Numbered from the stretch's first letter, positions 1 to 9,808 are shown. The stretch: DNA of 64,000 nt from Sphingobacterium thalpophilum (GCA_945868825.1 CAMBMM010000001.1:496001-560000); one strand, 5' to 3'. Notes: a model not told the origin generated them from the sequence alone. Made by a program: numbers and translations.

Positions 1-403
1 CATCTTCGGAAATGATATAATGTGGGGTTAAATCGATGCCGCCACCAAACCAACGAACTTCTTCGGAGAGTTCGAAATAGCGTATATTCATATGAATAAT
101 AGGCACCCAAGGATGGTTAGGATGAATCACTATAGAAATTCCGGTAGCAAAAAAGTCCTTTTCGCTTACGCCAAAGGCTTTTTTAATGGGTTCGGGTAAT
201 TTACCATATACCGCCGAGAAATTAACGCCTCCTTTCTCAATAATGGCTCCATGTTGTAGTATTCGGGTTCGACCCCCTCCTCCACCTTCACGTTCCCAAA
301 TCTCTTCTTCAAATTTTCCTAAACCATCGGCCAATTCTAAACCGGCGCAAATTTCATCTTGAATAGTTTGGTAAGCTGCTGCTATTTCTTCAGGTGTAGG
401 CAT
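1..403 (-). CDS. hemF: Oxygen-dependent coproporphyrinogen III oxidase, N-terminal part (gene runs off the window)
   Basis: HemF oxidatively decarboxylates coproporphyrinogen III to protoporphyrinogen IX in haem synthesis, using O2. The first 134 residues are visible, starting at an ATG on the minus strand at 403. They carry family hallmarks: a five-glycine stretch GGGGGRTR near residues 40-47, HGAIIEKGGVNFS at about 51-63, the IHPNHPW histidine region at about 93-99 and GGGIDLTP at about 120-127. The family is usually about 300 residues, so a little over half is missing beyond position 1. It lies 66 bases downstream of the MFS gene on the same strand. Identification is firm; nothing can be said about the C-terminus. 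Confidence 0.93.
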   Translation of the reverse strand, partial: MPTPEEIAAAYQTIQDEICAGLELADGLGKFEEEIWEREGGGGGRTRILQHGAIIEKGGVNFSAVYGKLPEPIKKAFGVSEKDFFATGISIVIHPNHPWVPIIHMNIRYFELSEEVRWFGGGIDLTPHYIISED

Positions 404-469
404 ATCCAAAAATGAGATTTTTAAATGAATTTTGAGGAATGGTATTGATAATTAGACAAAAAAAATGTG

Positions 470-1711
470 CTAGAGCACTGTTTCTCCAGATTCTTCTAAA
501 TAATCGAGTTCTTTACCAAAAGTTTCTTCTAGATGCCATAAGGCCCAATACGCTATGCATACGGTACCTGTACCCACTATGATAGCAGCATTTACTAAAC
601 CATAATGTGCTTTTAGGCTAGTAAAAGCCAGGGTAACCAAAATGAGAGAACCTCGTACCATGTTGGGCACAGTGGTAGTTACGGTAGCTCGTAAATTGGT
701 GCCAAATTGTTCTGCTGCCATAGTAACAAAAACAACCCAATAACCTGTAGCTAAGCCAAAATAAACACATAAAATATAAAACTGAGTAGCGCTTAAGCCG
801 CTAGAGTTTAAAAAGAATAAAATTCCAGCAAAGGTGAAACTTAAAAAGATGAACACAATTTTCTTCCGGGTTTTGAACAGTTGGCTAAGGCTGCCACTTA
901 AAAAATCGCCAAAGGCAATACCAATATAGGTAAACATAATTCCTTTGCCGGGCTCAATGGTTCCGATAATGCCTAATGGTTTGGCAAAATCGGGGGCAAT
1001 ACCCACTAAAATACCAACTACGAACCAAACCGGAACGGCAATAAGAATACTATAAATGTATTTTTTCATTCTAGTTTTTGAGGAAAAAAGCATCCTTAAA
1101 TCACCTTTTTTTACAGATTTGTTTTTCATATTGGCAAACATTCCCGATTCAAATACCCCGATTCGGAGTAAGAGCAATAACATTCCTAAGCCCCCACCTA
1201 CCAAGTACGCAATGCGCCAATTAAAAGTAGCACCCACAAAATAAGCTGCCACCGCACCAAACAAACCAATGCTGGCCACCAGCATGGTACCATATCCTCT
1301 ATTTTCTTTGCTCATGGTTTCGCTAATGAGCGTAATTCCAGCACCCAATTCACCGGCTAAGCCTATACCGGCTATAAACCGCAAGGCCGCATACCAACTT
1401 ACATCTTGTACCAAGCCGTTGGCAATATTGGCTAAAGAATAAAGTAGAATTGAGCCGAAGAGTACATAGATACGCCCTTTTTTATCGCCTAATATTCCCC
1501 ATAATATACCACCGATAAGTAAACCAGCCATTTGCCAATTCATTAATTCTAAACCAATGGAAGTGAGTTTATCGGCGGGTACACCTAAATCTGTTAAACT
1601 TTTATTTTTAACAATCAAAAAGAGCAATAAATCATATATATCTACAAAATAACCCAATGCTGCGACCAAAATAAGTAAGGAAATAGATTTTGAGATTGGG
1701 CTATTTTTCAT
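470..1711 (-). CDS. MFS transporter (metabolite:H+ symporter-like)
   Basis: A 413-residue membrane protein with about twelve hydrophobic segments in two halves, as expected of the major facilitator superfamily. The loop after segment 2 carries motif A, GILGDKKGR, near residue 75, and segment 5 is glycine-rich (AGIGLAGELGAG). The reading frame is open 24 codons further upstream to 1783, but the added residues look like translated intergenic DNA and would overlap the divergent dehydrogenase leader; the ATG at 1711 precedes a normal cytoplasmic N-terminus. A one-mismatch -7 box (TACACTTG, 1723-1716) lies just upstream. The substrate cannot be told; a small organic acid or sugar is plausible. Confidence 0.85.
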   Translation of the reverse strand: MKNSPISKSISLLILVAALGYFVDIYDLLLFLIVKNKSLTDLGVPADKLTSIGLELMNWQMAGLLIGGILWGILGDKKGRIYVLFGSILLYSLANIANGLVQDVSWYAALRFIAGIGLAGELGAGITLISETMSKENRGYGTMLVASIGLFGAVAAYFVGATFNWRIAYLVGGGLGMLLLLLRIGVFESGMFANMKNKSVKKGDLRMLFSSKTRMKKYIYSILIAVPVWFVVGILVGIAPDFAKPLGIIGTIEPGKGIMFTYIGIAFGDFLSGSLSQLFKTRKKIVFIFLSFTFAGILFFLNSSGLSATQFYILCVYFGLATGYWVVFVTMAAEQFGTNLRATVTTTVPNMVRGSLILVTLAFTSLKAHYGLVNAAIIVGTGTVCIAYWALWHLEETFGKELDYLEESGETVL

Positions 1712-1798
1712 AATACAAGTGTAAAATATTCTAAACAGTATAATATTTACATGCAAGTTATTAATTTTAGAATTCTTGCACACATTAGAATTGTAAAC

Positions 1799-2953
1799 AT
1801 GGAAAATTTTGAACGTTTTAATCCAACAAAGTTACTTTTTGGAAAAGATGTAATGGATGGTATATGCACCGAATTAAAGCCTTTAGGCACTCGAGCTTTT
1901 ATCATTATTGGTAAAGAATCGGTAAAAAAGAATGGGCTTTACGCTCGTTTGGTTTCTTTATTAAATATTGGAGGCATTGCGCACCAAACGTTTGAAGGTA
2001 TTAAATCAAATCCCATTTATCAGGATGCAGATGCGGCGGTACAAGAAGCCAAGGCTTTTGGAGCAGATTATATTATTGCACTGGGCGGTGGTTCGGTTAT
2101 AGATACAGCTAAAGCCGTAGCCATGGGTGTTCCGGTAACTCATTCTGTGTGGGATTTTTACCTACAAAAAGCCAAGCCAGAGAAAGCCTTACCTATCTTT
2201 GCTATTTTAACCTTGGCCGCAACCGGTACAGAAATGAATCCGTTTACGGTTTTACAAGATACTGAGGGTGGTTCTAAACGTGGATACGGATCTCCTTATT
2301 TATATCCTCGGGTATCTTTTTTAGATCCAGCTTTAACCACTACCGTTCCTGCAGATTATACAGCTTATGGTGTAGCCGATTTAATGGCACATGCGCTCGA
2401 GCAATTCTTTGGCTTAGGAAATTCGCCTTTAACTGATTTGCATACCGCAGCGGTGCTTAAATTAGCTGTAGAGTATGGAAAAAAGGTGGTTAGCCATCCC
2501 GATGACTACGATACTCGTGCAAATATTATGTGGTTGGCCACTACGGCATTAAATGGTTCGTTGACGGCCGGTAAAAATGGTGGCGATTGGGCTTGTCATG
2601 GTTTTGAACACTCTTTAAGTGTATTATTTGATATTGCCCATGGTGCGGGTTTATCTATCGTATTTCCGGCTTGGTTAAAACACAATCAGGATAAATTTAT
2701 TGATAAACTTGCGTTTTTAGCTAGACATGTTTTTGAATTAAAAGGAAGCGATGAGCAGTTGGCTCCTCAATTCATTGAGAAATTAGAAGCTTTTTTCACC
2801 ACAATACAAACGCCTACACGTTTAGCTCAAGCAAATATTGATAAAAGTTCTAAAGACGCTATTTTAGCGAACTTTAAACAACATAAAGTTTCTGGGCAAG
2901 TTTACAAACTAAACGAAGATGACCACAGCGCAATTTTAGACTTAATGTGGTAA
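1799..2953 (+). CDS. Iron-containing alcohol dehydrogenase (butanol dehydrogenase/YqhD type)
   Basis: A 384-residue group III alcohol dehydrogenase expected to reduce aldehydes with NAD(P)H in the cytoplasm. The nucleotide-binding turn GGGSVIDTAKA is near residue 97. The metal ligands expected for the family are present in order: Asp in VADLMAHALEQ (about 193), His in the same motif, His in GFEHSLSV (about 263) and His in IAHGAGLS (about 277). The length matches YqhD/BDH enzymes (about 387). The ATG at 1799 is preferred over one at 1751 because the extra 16 residues are not conserved-looking and the family begins MxNFxxxNPTxxxFG. It is divergent from the MFS gene and ten bases ahead of a DUF4442 gene. 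Confidence 0.92.
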   Translation: MENFERFNPTKLLFGKDVMDGICTELKPLGTRAFIIIGKESVKKNGLYARLVSLLNIGGIAHQTFEGIKSNPIYQDADAAVQEAKAFGADYIIALGGGSVIDTAKAVAMGVPVTHSVWDFYLQKAKPEKALPIFAILTLAATGTEMNPFTVLQDTEGGSKRGYGSPYLYPRVSFLDPALTTTVPADYTAYGVADLMAHALEQFFGLGNSPLTDLHTAAVLKLAVEYGKKVVSHPDDYDTRANIMWLATTALNGSLTAGKNGGDWACHGFEHSLSVLFDIAHGAGLSIVFPAWLKHNQDKFIDKLAFLARHVFELKGSDEQLAPQFIEKLEAFFTTIQTPTRLAQANIDKSSKDAILANFKQHKVSGQVYKLNEDDHSAILDLMW

Positions 2954-2963
2954 AATCCTAAAA

Positions 2964-3449
2964 ATGAAAATATCGGAAAAGGCTCTAGCTTGGGTCATGC
3001 GCTTATACCCTCCACTCCTTTTCCAACGCATTTGGGTGCGTCGCTTTGAGTCTGGTTTTAGCGGGGTTGATGTAGTTATTGTAAAGAGTTTTATGAACAA
3101 AAACTACAATAAATCTATTTTCGGAGGTACCATTTTCACTGCTACCGATCCATTTTACGCTATTTTATTCGATCAGGTATTGCAACGCAGAGGGTTAAAA
3201 TGTCGTGTTTGGCTTAAAAGTGCACAAATTAGTTACCTAAAACCCGGGCGAACAAACCTAAGTTTTAGCATCCATCTCTCAGAAACTGATTTGAAAGAAG
3301 CTGAAGAGATACTGCATACACAAGGAAAATATGTAAAAAGTTTTCCTATAGAATTGTACGACACCACAGGGATGTTGTGTGCCACCGTTCAAAACGAAGT
3401 ATACATTCGAAATTTACATAAAGGCGAAGCCGATATTGTAGCCTATTAA
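2964..3449 (+). CDS. DUF4442 hotdog-fold protein, possible acyl-CoA thioesterase
   Basis: A 161-residue soluble protein matching the DUF4442 family, which has the hotdog fold of PaaI-type thioesterases. Recognisable parts are the N-terminal helix with RLYPPLLFQRIWV, the NYNKSIFGGTIFTATDPFYA turn (where the hotdog central helix begins) and a C-terminal beta sheet. It starts ten bases after the alcohol dehydrogenase stop, so the two are likely co-transcribed. Function is inferred from fold only; no substrate can be assigned. Confidence 0.75.
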   Translation: MKISEKALAWVMRLYPPLLFQRIWVRRFESGFSGVDVVIVKSFMNKNYNKSIFGGTIFTATDPFYAILFDQVLQRRGLKCRVWLKSAQISYLKPGRTNLSFSIHLSETDLKEAEEILHTQGKYVKSFPIELYDTTGMLCATVQNEVYIRNLHKGEADIVAY

Positions 3450-3504
3450 ATTTATATAAGTTATTTATTAATAGCTTATTATCATACTTTAATTTACCTA
3501 ACAC

Positions 3505-4869
3505 TTGAATAAACTGTACCACACCTACAAGCCGCATTATAAAACCAATTTAGCCTTGGCTATACCGGTGGTCATATCTCAATTGGGGCATACCTTGGTG
3601 CATACAGCCGATAGTGTTATTGTCGGTCATTTCGCCGGAACCATACCATTAGCAGCTGTTTCGCTTGTAAATAGTGTGTTTACCATTGTATTGGTATTGG
3701 GTATTGGTATTTCTTATGGCATAACGCCACTCATTGCACAAGAAAATGGCCGTAAAAACTATACCGAGTGTGGTAAATTGCTGTACAACAGTTTAGTGAT
3801 AAGTGCCATTACAGGTTTAGTACTGTTTTCTGCCATCTATTTTGGTACCATGGCCGCCATTGATCATTTGGGACAAACGCCAGAAGTGGTTACACAAGCT
3901 AAACCATTTCTATCTCTTCTATCTCTTTCTATCATTCCATTGATGTTTTTTATGACTGCCAAGCAGTTTGCAGAAGGACTTGGGTTTACTAAACAAGCCA
4001 TGTACATCTCCATTTGGGGTAATGTGTTGAATATAGTATTGGGCATTATTTTCGTAAAAGGCTTGTTTGGTATTAGCCCGATGGGTGTGAGAGGTGTTGG
4101 CTTAGCCACTTTAATAGATAGAACGATAATGGGTGTAGTCATGGTGGCTTATATTTTCCGTTCTAGCCATTTTAAACGGTATTTAAAAGAATTTGGGCGT
4201 ACGGCGCTAACAAAAACCCGATCGCTTAGTATTTTAAAAATAGGCACACCCGTAGCGCTACAATATACCTTTGAAATAAGTGCTTTTAGCGGGGCGGCTA
4301 TTTTAATGGGTACGCTTGGGGCAGTTCATCAAGCGGCACATCAGGTGGCTATAAACATGGCCGCCATGACCTACATGATGGCTAGCGGTGTTGCTGCTGC
4401 TGCGGCCATAAAATCCGGAAATAATTTTGGCGGGAAAGATTTTGTGCAGTTGCGTTTATCAGCTATTTCTAGTTACCACATTGTACTTGCTTTTATGTGT
4501 ATTACAGCCTTGTTCTTTGTGTTTTTTAACAACTACCTGCCTTATATGTATACCCAAGATACCCGTGTAATTGCCATTGCCGCACAATTGTTAATTATAG
4601 CCGGATTTTTCCAATTATTTGACGGAACCCAAGTGGTGGGCTTAGGTGTTTTAAGAGGCATGGGCGATGTAAACATCCCCACGCTCTTTACCTTTATTGC
4701 GTATTGGCTCATTGGCTTACCCATGGCCTACTATTTAGGCATTGTGCAAGGCATTGGTGCCAATGGTATTTGGTACGGACTTACTTTGGGTTTATTGGTT
4801 TCCTCGGCCCTGCTATTTATGCGTTTCCAATATTTTAGCCGGAAGTTAATTCTGAGCATACCAGACTAA
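3505..4869 (+). CDS. MATE family efflux transporter
   Basis: A 454-residue, twelve-segment inner-membrane antiporter of the MATE family (MatE domains at about residues 15-175 and 240-400). These proteins export drugs or metabolites in exchange for Na+ or H+. Diagnostic stretches include HTADSVIVGH near residue 34 and MAAMTYMMASGVAAAAAIKSGN near 290. The start is a TTG at 3505: an in-frame TAA sits two codons upstream (3499-3501) and the first internal Met is far into the protein, so TTG is the only start that keeps the first helix. It ends against argS on the other strand with no gap. Confidence 0.9.
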   Translation: MNKLYHTYKPHYKTNLALAIPVVISQLGHTLVHTADSVIVGHFAGTIPLAAVSLVNSVFTIVLVLGIGISYGITPLIAQENGRKNYTECGKLLYNSLVISAITGLVLFSAIYFGTMAAIDHLGQTPEVVTQAKPFLSLLSLSIIPLMFFMTAKQFAEGLGFTKQAMYISIWGNVLNIVLGIIFVKGLFGISPMGVRGVGLATLIDRTIMGVVMVAYIFRSSHFKRYLKEFGRTALTKTRSLSILKIGTPVALQYTFEISAFSGAAILMGTLGAVHQAAHQVAINMAAMTYMMASGVAAAAAIKSGNNFGGKDFVQLRLSAISSYHIVLAFMCITALFFVFFNNYLPYMYTQDTRVIAIAAQLLIIAGFFQLFDGTQVVGLGVLRGMGDVNIPTLFTFIAYWLIGLPMAYYLGIVQGIGANGIWYGLTLGLLVSSALLFMRFQYFSRKLILSIPD

Positions 4870-6636
4870 TTACATCTTATCAGGCACCTGAATGCCCAAT
4901 AAGCTCATGGCTTTTTTAATGGTTTTAGCAGTAGCGGCCGATAAAGCTAAACGGAAGTTTTTTAACACTTCATCTTCTAATTTCAAGATGATTTCTTCGT
5001 GGTAGAATTTATTGTAGAGTTTGGCTAATTCGTAGGTATAGTTAGCCACTAAAGCTGGGCTATGTTCTTGAGCAGCTGCTTGTAACATGGCTGGGTATTG
5101 GCTTAAACAAACCAATACATCGCGTTCTGAAGAGGTTAATGCGCCTGAAAAATTAGTTTTAGCATTAGCTCTAAAATTTGCTTTGTTTAATACCGATTGA
5201 ATACGAGCATGGGTATATTGAATAAAGGGGCCTGTATTTCCTTGAAAATCGATGGATTCATTCGGATCGAATAATAGTCGTTTTTTAGGCTCTACTTTTA
5301 ATAAAAAGTATTTGAGTGCGCCTAAACCTATCATTTGGTATAGGTTCGTTTTTTCTTCTTCGGTGAAGCCCTCTACTTTGCCCAATTCTTCGGTACGTTG
5401 TTTGGCAGTTGCAACCATTTCGGACAATAAATCATCGGCATCAACTACAGTTCCTTCTCTCGATTTCATTTTACCCGATGGTAAATCAACCATACCGTAC
5501 GATAAATGGTATAAGCCCCTAGCCCAATTTTTTCCTAATTTTTCTAAAATGAGGAATAATACCTTAAAATGATAATCTTGCTCGTTACCCACCACATAAA
5601 TCGATTCATCCATGCCGAAATCATCGTATTTGAGTTGGGCTGTGCCTAAATCTTGCGTAATGTAAACCGAGGTTCCATCGGAACGCAATACTAATTTTTC
5701 ATCCAAGCCATCTGCGGTCAGATCTATCCATATAGAATTATCGGGCTTTTTAAAGAACACACCTTTTTTCAGCCCCTCTTCTATGCTGTCTTTACCCAAT
5801 AAATAGGTGTTAGATTCGTAGTAATACTTTTTGAAATCGACGCCCAAAGTGGTGTAGGTTTGCTCAAAGCCAGCATACACCCAGGTATTCATCGTTTTCC
5901 AAAGACTGAGTACCGTTTCGTCGCCGGCTTCCCAAGCTTGCAACATGGCTTGAGCCTCTACTATGAGCGGTGCTTGTTTTTTTGCTTCTTCCTCGGTTTT
6001 GCCTTGGGCTACTAGTACCTCCTGTTCGGCTTTATACGCTTTATCGAATAGCACATAATATTTTCCTACCAAATGGTCGCCTTTTAAGCCACTGCTTTCG
6101 GGAGTTTCGCCACGGCCAAATTTTTGCCAAGCCAACATTGATTTGCAAATATGAATACCCCTATCGTTTACCAAATTGGCTTTAATAACCTCATAACCAC
6201 TGGCAGCCAATATTTCGGCTACGCTATAACCCAATAAATTATTACGAACATGGCCAAGGTGTAAGGGTTTATTGGTATTTGGCGATGAATACTCAACCAT
6301 GACTTTTTTGCCATTGGATATTGGCTGATAATTACCGGCTTGTTCTAAACTGTTAATCCAATAGCTATCGCTTATAGATACGTTTAAAAAACCCTTTATC
6401 ACATTAAAAGCCGCTACTTCAGGAATGGAATTTTGTAGATATACTCCTAATTCTTCGCCGGTTACCTCGGGAGATTTTTTTGAAAACCGGGTAATGGGAA
6501 AAGTAACTACCGTAATTTGACCATCGAACTCTTTGCGTGTTTCTTGCAAATTAAATTCATTTGCAGGCATTACGGCCTGATATAAATCGGAAACAGCTTG
6601 TGGTAAGGTACGAAGGATTTGTTCTTCTATGGTCAT
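4870..6636 (-). CDS. argS: Arginyl-tRNA synthetase
   Basis: Class I synthetase that charges tRNA-Arg. The 588-residue length is normal. Seen in order: N-terminal Add-1 domain, the HIGH signature as KPLHLGHVRNN near residue 120, the catalytic Rossmann fold, the KMSK-equivalent loop as SGKMKSREGTVV near residue 395, and a helical DALR anticodon-binding domain at the C-terminus (GNTGPFIQYTHARIQS onwards). It starts 15 bases after the arginase-family gene on the same strand, so the two are probably one operon linking arginine use in translation and catabolism. Confidence 0.97.
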   Translation of the reverse strand: MTIEEQILRTLPQAVSDLYQAVMPANEFNLQETRKEFDGQITVVTFPITRFSKKSPEVTGEELGVYLQNSIPEVAAFNVIKGFLNVSISDSYWINSLEQAGNYQPISNGKKVMVEYSSPNTNKPLHLGHVRNNLLGYSVAEILAASGYEVIKANLVNDRGIHICKSMLAWQKFGRGETPESSGLKGDHLVGKYYVLFDKAYKAEQEVLVAQGKTEEEAKKQAPLIVEAQAMLQAWEAGDETVLSLWKTMNTWVYAGFEQTYTTLGVDFKKYYYESNTYLLGKDSIEEGLKKGVFFKKPDNSIWIDLTADGLDEKLVLRSDGTSVYITQDLGTAQLKYDDFGMDESIYVVGNEQDYHFKVLFLILEKLGKNWARGLYHLSYGMVDLPSGKMKSREGTVVDADDLLSEMVATAKQRTEELGKVEGFTEEEKTNLYQMIGLGALKYFLLKVEPKKRLLFDPNESIDFQGNTGPFIQYTHARIQSVLNKANFRANAKTNFSGALTSSERDVLVCLSQYPAMLQAAAQEHSPALVANYTYELAKLYNKFYHEEIILKLEDEVLKNFRLALSAATAKTIKKAMSLLGIQVPDKM

Positions 6637-6651
6637 TGTATTCGGGTGTAT

Positions 6652-7599
6652 TTAGTCGTTTAATAAAGAGTTGGTTGCTCTTACTAGTATTTCAAAGGCA
6701 TTTTCGGCCATTAAGTTTTCTTTATCTAGAGTTGGGTTTATCTCTACCATTTCAAAACAACAAACTTTATCTGAAGTTAGCAATCTAGAGATTAAATTAC
6801 CGGCTTCACGTTCGGTTAATCCATTGGATACGGGTGTGCCTGTTCCTTTAGAAATAGCACTATCTAATACATCTACATCAAACGACACGTAAATTAAATC
6901 GCAGTGATCTAGAGCTTGTATAGTTTCAATGGCAATGCGTTCTACGCTCCGTTTACGTATATCGGCAATGGTGAAATTTTTAACTTTATGACGTTTTAAT
7001 AAAAAATCTTCTTGCGGTTCTACATCGCGAACACCAATATAAACCACATCTTTATAATTTATTTTGGGTGCAATATTGGCTACGTTTTTAAGCTGAAACC
7101 AATAATTAAGTGTTTCTTGATCTGGCTTATTTACTTTTGAGTCTAAATTATCTTCATCTAACACAATAGCCATAGACATACCATGCAAATTGCCCGAGGG
7201 TGTGGTATAAGGCGAATGTAGGTCGGCATGGGCATCTACCCAAATTACGCCTAATTTAGATTTAGGATATGCTTTACGAATACCCGAGATAGTACCAGCT
7301 GCCGTACTATGATCGCCGGCTAAAATAATGGGAAATGAGTTGTTTTCGAGTGTTTTAGCCACTTCTTCTGCTACCCGCTCTACCATGGTTAAAACGCCAG
7401 ATATACGTTTGGCAAAGGCATTACCGGTAGCTTCTAATAACAAGTGATTTTCGTTGGGTATTTCTAGGGTATTGTGTTTTTTAAAATATCTACTTCCAAA
7501 ATCTAGTGCGGCAATTTTAATGGCATCTACCCCTAAACTTGCCCCTCTAGTACCGGCGCCTATTTCTGATTTAACTTCTATTATTTTTAGTTCTTTCAT
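6652..7599 (-). CDS. Arginase/agmatinase family ureohydrolase
   Basis: A 315-residue binuclear manganese ureohydrolase that removes urea from arginine or agmatine. The metal ligands are visible: His in GDHSTAAG, the cluster in WVDAHADLHSP and the two Asp in SFDVDVLD. Conserved GTGTPVSNGLTEREA follows. It is transcribed toward argS and lies back to back with arginine decarboxylase at 7699. That neighbour would make agmatine, so agmatinase is possible, but the N-terminal EIGAGTRGASLGVDAI stretch resembles arginases. Family assignment is firm and the substrate is not. Confidence 0.88.
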   Translation of the reverse strand: MKELKIIEVKSEIGAGTRGASLGVDAIKIAALDFGSRYFKKHNTLEIPNENHLLLEATGNAFAKRISGVLTMVERVAEEVAKTLENNSFPIILAGDHSTAAGTISGIRKAYPKSKLGVIWVDAHADLHSPYTTPSGNLHGMSMAIVLDEDNLDSKVNKPDQETLNYWFQLKNVANIAPKINYKDVVYIGVRDVEPQEDFLLKRHKVKNFTIADIRKRSVERIAIETIQALDHCDLIYVSFDVDVLDSAISKGTGTPVSNGLTEREAGNLISRLLTSDKVCCFEMVEINPTLDKENLMAENAFEILVRATNSLLND

Positions 7600-7674
7600 G
7601 GATTTTTTTCCTTTAAACGGAAGAATATAAAAATTAATTTACTTAAACACTACACGCGATGTAAATAGCTTTTT

Positions 7675-7682
7675 TATATTTG
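7675..7682 (+). promoter_or_regulatory. -7 promoter element TATATTTG for speA
   Basis: An exact TAnnTTTG, the Bacteroidota -7 box, ends 16 bases before the speA ATG. The transcription start would fall near 7689, giving a leader of about ten bases. No clear TTG appears at the -33 position. Confidence 0.45.
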
Positions 7683-7698
7683 CCAAAAATACTAAAAA

Positions 7699-9087
7699 AT
7701 GCAGAGCTACGCGGAATTTCTTGACCTGAGTGTAGGTTTCCCTCAAGACGGTTACCAAGTTATTGATGATGAGTTGTATTTCCACGAATTAAACCTCATG
7801 GAAATGATAGAAACCTATGGTACACCATTACGGTTTACCTATTTACCTATCATCTCAAAAAAAATTCAGGAAGCTAAATTGTTGTTTCAAACTGCTATTG
7901 TTAAAAACAATTATCGCGGTGGATACAAGTATTGCTATTGTACTAAAAGTTCACACTTTAGGCACATTGTTGAAGAAGCGCTTAAAAACGATATTCACTT
8001 AGAAACCTCCTCAGCTTTTGATATGCCCATGATTGATGCGCTAGAGAAAAAAGGCGTATTGGATAAAAAAATTACTGTGATTTGTAACGGATTTAAAACC
8101 TTTCAGTACAAGCAGTACATTATTGATATGTTGCACGATGGGTATCAAAATATCATTCCGGTATTGGATAATAAAGAGGAATTTAACCTTTACGATGATG
8201 AATTAGATATTTCTTGCAGCTTAGGTATACGTATTGCTGCCGAAGAGCAACCAGATTCACAGTTTTACACGTCTCGTCTGGGTATTCCCTTAGAAGATAT
8301 AATTGATTTTTACAAAGCTAAAATTTCAGAAAACCCTAATTTTAAAGTTAAATTATTGCATTTCTTTATCAACTCGGGTATTTCTGATACACCTTATTAT
8401 TGGAACGAATTAGAAAAATACGTAACGCTGTATTGCCGGTTTAAAAAGATTAACCCCGATTTAACAACCCTTGATATTGGTGGTGGTATGCCGTTTAAAG
8501 ATTCCTTGGTATTTGATTTCGATTACGAATACATGGTAAACGAAATTGTAAAGCGTATTAAAGAAATTTGTGCCGTACACGCCGTTATGGAACCGGATAT
8601 TATTACCGAGTTTGGTAAATATACCGTAGCCGAGGCCTCGGGTATTTTATATAAAGTATTGGGCCGTAAGCAACAAAACGACCGCGAAAAGTGGTTGATG
8701 TTAGATGGTTCTTTTATTACCAATTTACCCGATGTGTGGGCCTTAAATCAGAAATATATTTTACTTCCCATAAACAATTGGGATGCTGAATACGAAAAAG
8801 TGAATTTGGGTGGTATTACCTGCGATGGCCAGGATTATTACAACCAGGAGGCCCATATGAACAACGTGTTTATGCCTAAAACACGTAAAGTACAGTATTT
8901 AGGTTTTTTCAATACTGGAGCTTACCAAGAGGTATTGAGCGGATACGGCGGTATTCATCATTGTTTATTACCTTCTCCAAAACACGTAATTATTCGCAGA
9001 AATAGAGACGAAAGTTTCAATTTTGAAGTATTTGGTGAGGAGCAAAACAGCAAACAAGTACTGAAAATATTAGGTTATACTTCCTAA
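7699..9087 (+). CDS. speA: Arginine decarboxylase, short Bacteroidota type
   Basis: A 462-residue PLP-dependent decarboxylase of the alanine-racemase fold (type III) that converts arginine to agmatine, the first step of a polyamine route. It begins with the family N-terminus FLDLSVGFPQDGY. The PLP lysine region is KYCYCTKSSH near residue 78, and the glycine loop TLDIGGGMPF near residue 255 binds the phosphate. It is about 200 residues shorter than E. coli SpeA because it lacks the inserted and C-terminal domains, as is usual in Bacteroidota. It is divergent from the ureohydrolase and ends one base from the RluA gene. Confidence 0.9.
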   Translation: MQSYAEFLDLSVGFPQDGYQVIDDELYFHELNLMEMIETYGTPLRFTYLPIISKKIQEAKLLFQTAIVKNNYRGGYKYCYCTKSSHFRHIVEEALKNDIHLETSSAFDMPMIDALEKKGVLDKKITVICNGFKTFQYKQYIIDMLHDGYQNIIPVLDNKEEFNLYDDELDISCSLGIRIAAEEQPDSQFYTSRLGIPLEDIIDFYKAKISENPNFKVKLLHFFINSGISDTPYYWNELEKYVTLYCRFKKINPDLTTLDIGGGMPFKDSLVFDFDYEYMVNEIVKRIKEICAVHAVMEPDIITEFGKYTVAEASGILYKVLGRKQQNDREKWLMLDGSFITNLPDVWALNQKYILLPINNWDAEYEKVNLGGITCDGQDYYNQEAHMNNVFMPKTRKVQYLGFFNTGAYQEVLSGYGGIHHCLLPSPKHVIIRRNRDESFNFEVFGEEQNSKQVLKILGYTS

Positions 9088-9088
9088 A

Positions 9089-9808
9089 TTATTTATCAAA
9101 CTTATCTAGTAATTTTAGGAGTGTCGCGAAATCTTTAGGATAAGGCGCTTCAATAGTTATTAAACTTTCCGGATTAATTTTAAAGGAAATTTGCTTCGCA
9201 TGCAATGCAAAACGTTTCATAATAGGTAGTTCTTCCTGATCTTTACCTAGTTTATAACCTCGTTTAATACCCGAAAGCAGTACTGGTTCACCGCCATACA
9301 ATCCATCGCCGGCAATAGCTGCCCGTTGTGAGGCTAAATGAATACGAATTTGGTGCATACGTCCGCTAACCGGTTTGCATTCTACCAAAGTAAAGTGTTT
9401 ATAGTAGATAAGCGATTGAAAATAGGTTAAGGCCGTTTTACCCTCTTGCTTATTTATGGCTACGTTTTTATTACCCAAGTTTAAAATGGGTAAATCTACC
9501 TTTAAACCATCAAATTGATGCGTTCCATTAATAACAGCATGATAAATTTTATTTATTTCACGGTGTTCAAACTGCATGGAGATGAAGCGATAAGTTTCCG
9601 GATTTTTAGCTATAATAAGCGCTCCTGAGGTTTCTTTATCTAAACGATGACAAATTTGTGCATCGTTGCTATATTGTTTGGCTAAACGAAGTAAACTAGG
9701 CTCTGCTCCTTCTCTGTTATCTAAAGAACTTAAAAAGGCTGGTTTGTTTACTACAATCAGATCGTTATTCTCAAATAAAATAAGATCTTTAAAAACGGGG
9801 AATTTCAA
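9089..9808 (-). CDS. RluA family pseudouridine synthase
   Basis: A 239-residue RNA pseudouridine synthase. The catalytic motif is ICHRLDKETSGALI near residue 55, with the essential Asp in HRLDKETSG; GRMHQIRIHLA near residue 143 is the second signature. There is no S4 domain, so it resembles RluC/RluD catalytic cores or RluA itself; the target uridine in rRNA or tRNA is unknown. The start is TTG at 9808: going upstream in frame the codons are CTA, ATC, CAC, ACA and then a TAA stop (9823-9821), so no ATG or GTG is available and the next Met is internal. Confidence 0.88.
   Translation of the reverse strand: MKFPVFKDLILFENNDLIVVNKPAFLSSLDNREGAEPSLLRLAKQYSNDAQICHRLDKETSGALIIAKNPETYRFISMQFEHREINKIYHAVINGTHQFDGLKVDLPILNLGNKNVAINKQEGKTALTYFQSLIYYKHFTLVECKPVSGRMHQIRIHLASQRAAIAGDGLYGGEPVLLSGIKRGYKLGKDQEELPIMKRFALHAKQISFKINPESLITIEAPYPKDFATLLKLLDKFDK

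Noticed and set aside
1712-1783. N-terminal extension of the MFS gene to an upstream start
   Set aside because: The added 24 residues look like translated spacer and would overlap the leader of the divergent gene; the ATG at 1711 gives a normal N-terminus.
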